Positions 1 to 5,422 of a stretch of DNA of 10,466 nt are shown here, one piece after another. Every line of letters begins with the position of its first letter. Position 1 is the first letter of the stretch. The translations under genes and the position numbers were made by a program. The stretch comes from Acidobacteriota bacterium (GTDB taxonomy: Bacteria > Acidobacteriota > UBA6911). Below the pieces are notes generated by a model. It was not told the origin of the DNA and did not search any database. It worked only from the letters and a program-made list of their open reading frames with translations. Where the stretch lies: assembly GCA_031254095.1 (NCBI GenBank), contig JAIRVC010000249.1:1-10466 (forward strand). Reading direction: 5' to 3'.

Positions 1-231
1 CGGAGTGCGCCTTCCGTTCCAGGAATGCGCGGCGGCGTCTTTAATTCCGAGATAGGCTTCCGTCTCTACAATGCGCGCGCCGTACCACGCGCCTTCATAC
101 CGGCGGGCTATCCACGCGCCGATAAGCTCACGCGCGACGACGGATGTATCCTTCCGGAAAAAATTCCGGGGAAATTCTTTCAGTCCAAGCGCCTCAGGCT
201 CAAAACGCAGCCGCGAATCAGGTTTTTTCAT
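1..231 (-). CDS. mpg: 3-methyladenine DNA glycosylase (MPG/AAG family), N-terminal part, runs off left edge
   Basis: This is the first 77 codons of a base-excision-repair glycosylase that removes alkylated purines such as 3-methyladenine. The visible protein holds the family signature GARIVETEAYLG (residues 51-62) followed by AAAHSWNGRRTP. By comparison with human AAG from memory, E58 matches the catalytic Glu125, Y60 matches Tyr127 and H69 matches His136, so the catalytic residues in view are intact. The upstream stretch VVARELIGAWIA is the usual start of the fold. The ATG at 231 is chosen because an overlapping upstream ATG meets a stop after five codons; no strong ribosome binding site precedes it. 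The rest of the gene lies beyond base 1. It diverges from folC across about 110 bp. The family call is firm although only about a third of the usual length is visible. Confidence 0.9.
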   Translation of the reverse strand, partial: MKKPDSRLRFEPEALGLKEFPRNFFRKDTSVVARELIGAWIARRYEGAWYGARIVETEAYLGIKDAAAHSWNGRRTP

Positions 232-342
232 TCATTTATACCAGCGGGAGTATAAACCCGGACAGGCAATGTGAAAGAAATAAATTATTTTCATGACATG
301 CCGGGCGCATAATCTGGTTTTTCGGGAGGCGCGTCGGGAATA
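232..342. promoter_or_regulatory. Divergent mpg/folC intergenic region
   Basis: This AT-rich spacer must carry the promoters of both genes. On the minus strand TATACT sits about 20 bp upstream of the mpg start, and on the plus strand CATAAT at 308-313 is a possible -10 element for folC. Neither has a convincing -35 partner at 16-18 bp, so I do not assign exact promoters. GGGAGG at 324-329 is a rather distant Shine-Dalgarno candidate for folC (13 nt spacing). Confidence 0.35.
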
Positions 343-1647
343 ATGAATCACAGGGAAACGCTTGAGTATCTGAATCAAAAGGGAAACGAGGTGCAGATGA
401 TGCACCTCGGCCTTCATCGCACGGTCGCCATGATGGAGGCGCTCGGGAATCCTCATACAAAATACCCTTCCGTCCATATCGCGGGAACAAATGGAAAGGG
501 CAGCGTCGCGGCGATGACCGAAACCATTTTGCGCGAGGCCGGATTTGTTACGGGGATGTACACCTCGCCGCATCTTGTCCGGGTTGAGGAGCGCATCCGC
601 GTCGGCGGCGTTCCCGTGCCGCCTGCCGCGTTTGCGTTGCTGGCGACCGCTGTCCGCGCGGCGGAAGAGGCGCTTCTGGCGAAAGAGATCATCGACCGGG
701 CGCTTACGGCTTTTGAATTTCTCACATGCTGCGCGTTTTTGCGATTCGCCCGGCAAAAGGCCGATATCGCCGTAATCGAAGTCGGGCTTGGCGGAAAACT
801 TGACGCAACAAACGTTATCCGGCCGCTTTGCAGCGTAATCACCAACATCGCGCTGGATCATCAGCAGTATCTTGGAAACACCATAAGAAAAATCGCCGCG
901 GAAAAAGCGGGCATTATTAAAAAAGGCGTTCCCGTGATTTCAGGCTGCGGCGACCCGGCGGCTGAAGAAGTGGTGCGCCGCCGGGCAAACGCCGCGGGAG
1001 CGCGGCTTTTGAAACTCGGCGGCGATCTGATTATTCAAAACGCGCGGATGCGCGGCGGGCGCGCAACGATGGATTTACAAACACCCGCGCGCGGTTACGC
1101 GAATCTTAAACTTTCACTGGCGGGTGAATTTCAGACGCGCAACGCCGCTCTGGCCGTGGCGGCGGTCGAAACGCTGGAATCGTTTCGCGTCAGCTCCGGC
1201 GACATTCGGCGCGGTCTTTCAGGCGCGCGCTGGGAAGGACGCCTTGACGAATACCGCGCGGCGCGGCGCACGCTGCTTGACGGGGCGCACAATCCGGCGG
1301 CGGCGGCCATGCTTCGCGATTATCTGGAACAGCGCGGGGAATCTGAAATACACATGATTTTCGGAGCAATGCGCGACAAAAATGTTCGGGAAGCCGGCGC
1401 GATCCTTTTCCCGCTCGTGAAGCATATTTATCTGACGCCGCTTTTAAATACGCGAGCGGCTACGCCTGAGGACATAGCGAATATGTTTCCGGAATACAGG
1501 GAACGAATGACGATTTGCCGCGACATGAAATCCGCGCTGCGGGCCGCCTGGGCGAAATGTCCGCCGCCGGGCCTTGCGTTGATTACCGGATCCTTATATC
1601 TGGTCGGCGATCTCCTGCCGTTTGTACGGCGTTCCGCCGGGAAATAA
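343..1647 (+). CDS. folC: Bifunctional folylpolyglutamate synthase / dihydrofolate synthase
   Basis: This 434-residue cytoplasmic Mur-ligase-family enzyme ATP-dependently adds glutamate to dihydropteroate and/or to folate polyglutamate tails. Motifs appear in family order: the P-loop HIAGTNGKGS (residues 45-54), YTSPHL (73-78), the AFEFLT segment (123-128), EVGLGGKLDATN (146-157), TNIALDH (167-173), AAEKAGIIKKGVPVI (185-199, whose EKAG lysine is the carbamoylated one in this family), LAGEFQTRNA (259-268), DGAHN (313-317) and a C-terminal ITGSLYLVGDL. The length is normal. The ATG at 343 is the only usable start, since an in-frame stop lies at 310-312. The gene appears monocistronic, with 170 bp before the next gene. 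Whether it has both activities or mainly dihydrofolate synthase activity cannot be decided from sequence. Confidence 0.95.
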   Translation: MNHRETLEYLNQKGNEVQMMHLGLHRTVAMMEALGNPHTKYPSVHIAGTNGKGSVAAMTETILREAGFVTGMYTSPHLVRVEERIRVGGVPVPPAAFALLATAVRAAEEALLAKEIIDRALTAFEFLTCCAFLRFARQKADIAVIEVGLGGKLDATNVIRPLCSVITNIALDHQQYLGNTIRKIAAEKAGIIKKGVPVISGCGDPAAEEVVRRRANAAGARLLKLGGDLIIQNARMRGGRATMDLQTPARGYANLKLSLAGEFQTRNAALAVAAVETLESFRVSSGDIRRGLSGARWEGRLDEYRAARRTLLDGAHNPAAAAMLRDYLEQRGESEIHMIFGAMRDKNVREAGAILFPLVKHIYLTPLLNTRAATPEDIANMFPEYRERMTICRDMKSALRAAWAKCPPPGLALITGSLYLVGDLLPFVRRSAGK

Positions 1648-1674
1648 AAAATCCGGAAGAGCCGTTCCACGCGG

Positions 1675-1693
1675 CCGTGGGCGCACGCCACGG
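1675..1693 (+). other. GC-rich hairpin downstream of folC
   Basis: CCGTGG and CCACGG form a 6-bp inverted repeat, extendable to a nearly closed stem with one bulged G, 27 bp after the folC stop. No T-tract follows it, so it is not a canonical intrinsic terminator. It could still stabilise the folC transcript end or assist termination. Confidence 0.3.
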
Positions 1694-1709
1694 GCAGCCG
1701 GGAAAAAAC

Positions 1710-1738
1710 TTGTCCGGTTCCGAAAAAATCGTTATGCT
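1710..1738 (+). promoter_or_regulatory. Candidate sigma70-type promoter for the DsbA-MauE-DsbA cassette
   Basis: TTGTCC (1710-1715, 4 of 6 matches to TTGACA) and TATGCT (1733-1738, 4 of 6 matches to TATAAT) are separated by exactly 17 bp, about 80 bp upstream of the first cassette gene. The spacing is ideal but both hexamers are only moderate matches. It is the best candidate in the 170-bp gap after folC. Confidence 0.4.
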
Positions 1739-1817
1739 CTAAAAATACGGTTCGCGTTGGTAATCCAATGACAGTAAACGGACCTGCTGGTGTTTTCTGA
1801 GATCTGGAGGTTTGGCT

Positions 1818-2450
1818 ATGCCGAGCAGACTGTTGACGGCGATTTTTTTCGTTTTATGCCTTGCGGTATGCGCGCCGCCGGTTGGCGCAGCTGACGGCGA
1901 GGCCGGCATGATCATTAGCGGATCGGACAAATCTCCGGTAAAGCTTGAGGTGTTTTCGGATTTTGAGTGCCCCGGATGCCGAGGCTTTTTTCTAAACACT
2001 ATCCAGCCGATTTTGAAGAATTATAAAGACAGGGTCTGCGTCGTCTATTATGAATTCCCGCTGGAGAATATGCATCCATACGCCCGTTCGGTCTCGCGTT
2101 ATGTTTCCGCCGCCGCCCGGCTTGGGGATCAAAAAAAGCTGCTGGCGTTGTTTGAAGCGCTCTTTTCCGATCAGCAAAAATGGGTGAGGGACGGCAACTT
2201 TGAGGCTTCCGTTTCCAGGGCGCTTTCCCCGGAAGATTTTCAAAAAGTGAAGAGCTTTCTGGAAACAGATCCTGAGGGCATTGAACGGGATATTGACAGG
2301 GATATTGCAGTGGGAATGAGCAGAAAAATCAACGCAACGCCTACAATATTCCTTAATCATGCCGGCAAACAGGAAAGGGTTGTTCTGCTGGCGAATGTCA
2401 ATATGTATACGTTGCTGTCGTGGCGCTTGAACGGACTTTTGGGGCAATAG
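1818..2450 (+). CDS. Secreted DsbA-like thiol-disulfide oxidoreductase (CPGC)
   Basis: This 210-residue thioredoxin-fold protein of the DsbA type is predicted to act in the periplasm. Residues 1-24 form a signal peptide with a hydrophobic core and a small-residue cleavage site around VGAA. The active site is CPGC (C51, C54) within VFSDFECPGCRGFF, followed by the helical insert, and the cis-proline loop is INATPTIF (P175). A third cysteine, C74, lies in DRVCVVYYEFPL on the next strand. The start at ATG 1818 is preferred over an in-frame TTG at 1812 because GGAGG (1806-1810) lies 7 nt before it. It ends one base before the membrane-protein gene, so the two are surely cotranscribed. It is clearly paralogous to the lipoprotein at 2961-3620. 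Oxidase, reductase or isomerase direction and the substrates are unknown. Confidence 0.85.
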   Translation: MPSRLLTAIFFVLCLAVCAPPVGAADGEAGMIISGSDKSPVKLEVFSDFECPGCRGFFLNTIQPILKNYKDRVCVVYYEFPLENMHPYARSVSRYVSAAARLGDQKKLLALFEALFSDQQKWVRDGNFEASVSRALSPEDFQKVKSFLETDPEGIERDIDRDIAVGMSRKINATPTIFLNHAGKQERVVLLANVNMYTLLSWRLNGLLGQ

Positions 2451-2451
2451 A

Positions 2452-2931
2452 ATGAAAAAGCGAATACTGCAAATACTGCATTGGATGTGCCGTATCATTC
2501 TGGCGGCGATGTTTTTCTACACTGGCTATATAAAAATCGAATCCCCTTTGCAGTTCGCCGTTACCATCGCCGGATACGATCTGTTTCCGGATGCGTTGAT
2601 TCCTTTTGCCGCGCAGTGGTTTCCCTGGGCGGAAATTGCGCTGGGCGTTCTTCTTCTCGTCGGCTGGAAAATGCGTTATGTCGCCGCGGCGACGACCGCT
2701 GTGTTGTTGTTTTTTACCACAATTCTCAGCATTACATATTTTCGGGGCATTGACGCAAACTGCGGCTGCTTCGATTTTGACAGTAAAATATCTTTACTGA
2801 CCATTCTTCGCGACAGCATTATCCTTATTCCCGCGCTTTATCTGTTGTTTGAACGACGGAAGCCTGCAAAACCCGGGGAATCCAAAAACGCGGATAATTC
2901 GTCAGTCAATGCTGAATCCGATGTTTCGTAA
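2452..2931 (+). CDS. MauE/DoxX-type four-helix membrane protein with Cys-Gly-Cys motif
   Basis: This 159-residue inner-membrane protein has about four transmembrane segments, near residues 12-30, 46-70, 75-96 and 118-133, with a hydrophilic C-terminal tail. IILAAMFFYTGYIKIESP at the first helix is typical of DoxX/MauE-like proteins. The sequence NCGCFDFD (C104, C106) between helices 3 and 4 matches the CGCF motif common in MauE-type proteins. MauE is known as a partner of the thioredoxin-like MauD in methylamine dehydrogenase maturation. No mau structural genes are visible here, so a general role as quinone-linked or membrane thiol partner of the flanking DsbA-like proteins is inferred. GGGG about 7 nt upstream of the ATG can serve as ribosome binding site. 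The start lies one base after the preceding stop. The family call is fairly sure; the function is not. Confidence 0.75.
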   Translation: MKKRILQILHWMCRIILAAMFFYTGYIKIESPLQFAVTIAGYDLFPDALIPFAAQWFPWAEIALGVLLLVGWKMRYVAAATTAVLLFFTTILSITYFRGIDANCGCFDFDSKISLLTILRDSIILIPALYLLFERRKPAKPGESKNADNSSVNAESDVS

Positions 2932-2960
2932 AACCGCAATTACCTCTTTTGAGGACAGCT

Positions 2961-3620
2961 ATGTTTAGAATTTTAAATACGAAAACTATTGCTTTTGTTA
3001 TCGCGTTATTGCTGCTGTCCGGTTTGACGGCATGTAAAAAGGAAGCTCCGCAAGAACAGGCGCTGGAAGAGACGCCGTTTACCGGGCACATTCTAAGCGG
3101 GTCAACCGCTTCTCCGGTCAGGATCGAAGTGTTTTCCGACATGCAGTGTCCGGCGTGCCGCGAGCTTTTTATCGGGATTATCCGGCCGGTGATAAAGGAG
3201 TACCAAGACAAAGTCTGCGTTATTTATCATGAATTTCCACTCTCCGGACATCAGTACGCCCGTCCGGCGGCGCGATATGTCGCGGCCGCGGCAAAACTGG
3301 GACAGCGACAGGCATTGTCCGTTTATGAAGCGATCTTTAACGATCAGGTGTTTTGGGGGGTGGACGGCAGCCTGGAGAAATCCGTCTCAAAAGCTCTCTC
3401 CGGCGAAGACTTCACAAAAGCGATGCAAATTTTGCGCGACGCGAATTCCCTTGCGCAGATAAATGAAACCATAGAAAAAGAACTGCAGCTTGGAATGCGC
3501 AAAGGGGTTAATTCCACGCCCACGATGTTCGTTTCCTATAGCGGCAAGGAAGAAAAACTCGACCGCCGTCCGCCGTCCTTTCAGATTATGAAGCAGTTCC
3601 TGGATCCCCTTGTGAAGTAA
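2961..3620 (+). CDS. DsbA-like thiol-disulfide oxidoreductase, lipoprotein (CPAC)
   Basis: This 219-residue protein has a type II signal peptide: a hydrophobic run ends in the lipobox LTAC, making C25 the predicted lipidated cysteine. A thioredoxin fold with CPAC (C63, C66) in VFSDMQCPACRELF follows, then a third cysteine C86 in DKVCVIYHEFPL, and the cis-proline loop VNSTPTMF (P187). Segments such as YVAAAAKLG, FNDQVFW, VDGS and SVSKALSGEDF track the first cassette protein almost position by position, showing duplication and divergence. ATG 2961 is chosen over an upstream in-frame TTG at 2949 because GAGGA (2951-2955) lies 5 nt before it. It follows the MauE-like gene by 29 bp. Lipidation would anchor it to a membrane while its paralogue is soluble, suggesting different positions in one relay (inference). 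Confidence 0.85.
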   Translation: MFRILNTKTIAFVIALLLLSGLTACKKEAPQEQALEETPFTGHILSGSTASPVRIEVFSDMQCPACRELFIGIIRPVIKEYQDKVCVIYHEFPLSGHQYARPAARYVAAAAKLGQRQALSVYEAIFNDQVFWGVDGSLEKSVSKALSGEDFTKAMQILRDANSLAQINETIEKELQLGMRKGVNSTPTMFVSYSGKEEKLDRRPPSFQIMKQFLDPLVK

Positions 3621-3625
3621 TACAT

Positions 3626-3655
3626 AAGGAAACGTTGATTAATCAGCGTTTCCTT
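3626..3655. terminator. 30-bp palindrome between convergent genes, probable bidirectional terminator
   Basis: AAGGAAACGTTGATT and AATCAGCGTTTCCTT are inverted repeats with a single mismatch that can form a G-U pair, giving up to 12 bp of stem around a small AT loop. It lies 5 bp past the DsbA lipoprotein stop and overlaps the stop codon of the opposing small gene. There is no long T-tract, so termination is likely but not certain. It could alternatively bind a dimeric protein. Confidence 0.55.
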
Positions 3656-3920
3656 GACAGCGCAGTTTTTCCCGCGCGGCAATATATGTAAACATGAAAG
3701 TTTCTTCGCTTGTTCCCGCGTCGTTAAATTTGATCCAAAGCGCGCCGAACTCATTGACCGCCTGCTGATACATATCCGCACTGTCACATGCCATTATGAA
3801 TCGCGGACACGCAGGATTGGCGGCGTCAATATCGCAGGCATCACCATGCTCTACTATCCAGTCTTTCAACGCCCGTTCGACACTGCAAACGCTGTCGCCA
3901 ATCTCGAAATCCGAAGCCAT
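3639..3920 (-). CDS. Hypothetical small acidic cysteine-rich protein
   Basis: This 93-residue protein belongs to no family I recognise. It has no signal peptide or transmembrane helix and is acidic. It contains five cysteines (C12, C29, C38, C45, C88), three of them close together in DACDIDAANPACPRFIMACD, which could be disulfides or a metal site. The start at 3920 is preferred because GGAG lies 8 nt upstream. An in-frame ATG at 3944 would add eight residues (MTFDGEYA) but has no ribosome binding site. Coding character is supported by the natural-looking amino-acid composition, the Shine-Dalgarno sequence and the absence of a competing gene on the other strand. It converges on the redox cassette and may be unrelated to it. 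It is probably cytoplasmic, which argues against periplasmic disulfides. Confidence 0.6.
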   Translation of the reverse strand: MASDFEIGDSVCSVERALKDWIVEHGDACDIDAANPACPRFIMACDSADMYQQAVNEFGALWIKFNDAGTSEETFMFTYIAAREKLRCQGNAD

Positions 3921-3944
3921 CGCATATTCTCCGTCAAATGTCAT

Positions 3945-4165
3945 GGGCGGTATTTTACGCGAAAAATTCCCGTATAGATACTTAAAAAAGTGAAGCCGAA
4001 TCGCGGGGGAGCGGCCCGCGAGACGATCAAGAAATCTGAGGCGAACCCGGAAGAGGAAAATTTTGAGGTGACATACAGCGGATTTAGGTGGATAATGCTT
4101 AATTCCCCATAACAGGGAAAATCAAGAAAGCGCTTATTAATTTAATCGACGAGGAGATAGAAACT
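3945..4165. other. Divergent intergenic region upstream of the crotonase
   Basis: This spacer of about 220 bp lies between the small minus-strand gene and the crotonase. It contains a good plus-strand promoter (listed separately) and a GAGGAG Shine-Dalgarno sequence near 4151-4156 ahead of the ATG at 4166. TAAAAT on the minus strand, about 30 bp upstream of the small gene, is a possible -10 box without a clear -35. An open frame at 3978-4112 has no ATG and no ribosome binding site, and I do not call it a gene. Confidence 0.5.
4068..4096 (+). promoter_or_regulatory. Sigma70-type promoter of the crotonase gene
   Basis: GTGACA (4068-4073) and GATAAT (4091-4096) each differ from consensus at one position and are separated by exactly 17 bp. 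Transcription would begin near 4103, giving a 5' leader of about 60 nt before the ATG at 4166. It is among the best promoter matches in the window. No obvious operator palindrome overlaps it. Confidence 0.65.
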
Positions 4166-4996
4166 ATGACATCCGAGGATAAGGATCTTGTAAAAGTTGA
4201 GTACGATAACGGCGTAGCCTGGGTCAGTTTTAACCGGCCGGAAAAACGGAACGCGATGACGCCGAAGCTTGCGGGCCGTATGCTGGAAGTCCTGGATGAA
4301 GTCGAGGTGCGGGAAGATGTCGGCGTAATGGTGCTGACCGGCGAGGGAACGGCCTTCTCCGCCGGCATGGACATCAAGGAATACTTCCGCGACATGAAGG
4401 GCAAACCGCATATTGAAGAAATCCGCGCGCGCCGCAAAAACTGGGAATGGCAGTGGAGACGCCTGCGCTATTTCGAGAAAGCGACCATTGCCATGGTCAA
4501 CGGTTGGTGCTGCGGCGGAGCGTTCCTGCCCATGGCTTCCTGCGATCTGGCTATCGCCGCCGACGACGCCAAATTTGTACTGTCGGAAATTAACTGGGGC
4601 ATTCTGCCGGCGGGAAACGTTACCAAGGCCGTGGCGGCGAACATGCCGGCGCGGACTGGAATTTACTACGCCATGACGGGTCTTCCGTTCGACGGCAAAC
4701 AGGCGGCCGCATACGGCATGGTGAATGAATCCGTACCGCTGGCCGACTTGAGGAAGCGCACTCGCGAACTGGCCGACGTCCTGCTTGAAAAGAGCCCCGC
4801 GGTGCTTAAATCGTGCAAGGAAGTCTTCAAGAGAACGCTTGACCACAACCTCGGCTGGGATATTTCGGAAGAATATCTTATCGCCAAACAGGAACAGCTC
4901 TGGATGCTGGCCGGCGAAGAACGTGAGCGCGGTTTCAAGCAATTCCTGGATGATAAATCCTACAAGCCCGGAATGGGCATGTATAAAAGAGATTAG
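4166..4996 (+). CDS. Crotonase-family enzyme resembling hydroxycinnamoyl-CoA hydratase-lyase
   Basis: This 276-residue cytoplasmic crotonase most resembles p-hydroxycinnamoyl/feruloyl-CoA hydratase-lyase, which hydrates the side chain and cleaves it to an aromatic aldehyde plus acetyl-CoA. Shared landmarks recalled from the Pseudomonas enzyme are FNRPEKRNAM (22-31), SAGMDIKEYFR (65-75), WQWRRLR, TIAMVNGWC, LSEINWGI (139-146), the VNESVPLA segment and the C-terminal KQFLDDKS with its PG and YKR endings. Oxyanion-hole positions M68 and G118 and the catalytic glutamate E141 are present, as is Y73 (Pseudomonas Tyr75). However, the positions of Ser123 and Tyr239, which contact the phenolic hydroxyl in the Pseudomonas enzyme, appear to be L121 and I239. 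The substrate may therefore not be a 4-hydroxycinnamoyl-CoA. GAGGAG precedes the ATG. The gene has its own promoter and terminator and no CoA ligase or aldehyde dehydrogenase beside it. Confidence 0.8.
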   Translation: MTSEDKDLVKVEYDNGVAWVSFNRPEKRNAMTPKLAGRMLEVLDEVEVREDVGVMVLTGEGTAFSAGMDIKEYFRDMKGKPHIEEIRARRKNWEWQWRRLRYFEKATIAMVNGWCCGGAFLPMASCDLAIAADDAKFVLSEINWGILPAGNVTKAVAANMPARTGIYYAMTGLPFDGKQAAAYGMVNESVPLADLRKRTRELADVLLEKSPAVLKSCKEVFKRTLDHNLGWDISEEYLIAKQEQLWMLAGEERERGFKQFLDDKSYKPGMGMYKRD

Positions 4997-5018
4997 AGTC
5001 TCCCATTAACGAATCAGA

Positions 5019-5051
5019 AAAGCCGGGGAAGGGAATCCTCTCCCCGGCTTT
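5019..5051. terminator. Bidirectional stem-loop terminator
   Basis: AAAGCCGGGGA and TCCCCGGCTTT form a perfect 11-bp GC-rich stem with an 11-nt loop, 22 bp after the crotonase stop. Short T-runs flank it on either strand (TTTG on plus, TTTTC on minus). It suits termination of the crotonase and of the opposing biotin carrier operon. Confidence 0.8.
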
Positions 5052-5076
5052 GTTCGCTCCAAACAAACGCTCATCA

Positions 5077-5092
5077 AAGAAACGTTTCTTTA
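5077..5092. repeat. Perfect 16-bp palindrome at the 3' end of the biotin carrier gene
   Basis: AAAGAAACGTTTCTTT is a perfect inverted repeat covering the stop codon of the biotin carrier gene (5090-5092). With the stem-loop at 5019-5051 it makes two consecutive structures on the minus-strand transcript. Its AT content and lack of a loop suggest a minor role, or chance. Confidence 0.4.
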
Positions 5093-5407
5093 ATAAAGTT
5101 CGATCAGCACCTGCCCCTTTGTCACCTTCTCGCCCGCAGCAGTGTGTACGATTTTGATTTTTCCGTCCATCGGCGAGGCGATACGGTTCAGCATCTTCAT
5201 CGCTTCCAGCACCAGGAGCGTTTCGCCCTGTTTCACCTGGCTTCCCGCCGCCACGCTTACTTCGGCCACAACTCCGGGAATCAGCGCTTTAACCATACGC
5301 GGATCTTTTTGCTCATAAGGCTTGCGGGCGGCGTACTTTGCCGTTAGCCGCGTTTCATACACGCCGTTTTCCAGCGCCAGGCGATCATATTTCCCTTTTT
5401 CGCTCAT
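5090..5407 (-). CDS. Biotin carboxyl carrier protein of an acyl-CoA carboxylase/decarboxylase
   Basis: This 105-residue cytoplasmic biotinyl carrier shuttles carboxyl groups between active sites of a biotin-dependent enzyme. The C-terminal biotinyl domain runs from about residue 38 to the end, with the biotinylation site EAMKM (K71 biotinylated) and the second hairpin SPMDGKI. The N-terminal 35 residues (YETRLTAKYAARKPYEQKDP) form a short extension. There is no Pro/Ala-rich linker of the kind seen in sodium-pump decarboxylase gamma subunits. AAGGAGG lies 6 nt upstream of the ATG, a strong start. It follows the carboxyltransferase by 15 bp in the same operon. No biotin carboxylase subunit or biotin ligase is in view. 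Confidence 0.9.
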   Translation of the reverse strand: MSEKGKYDRLALENGVYETRLTAKYAARKPYEQKDPRMVKALIPGVVAEVSVAAGSQVKQGETLLVLEAMKMLNRIASPMDGKIKIVHTAAGEKVTKGQVLIELY

Positions 5408-5422
5408 GCCGGGCCTCCTTGC

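Noticed and set aside
232..861. Minus-strand open frame of 209 codons over folC
   Set aside because: It mirrors the folC coding region, whose motifs are unambiguous. Its product is arginine-rich and without family features.
3978..4112. Short open frame upstream of the crotonase (possible GTG start at 3990)
   Set aside because: It has no ATG before its last few codons and no Shine-Dalgarno sequence. A promoter with near-consensus hexamers lies inside it, so it is better read as regulatory DNA.
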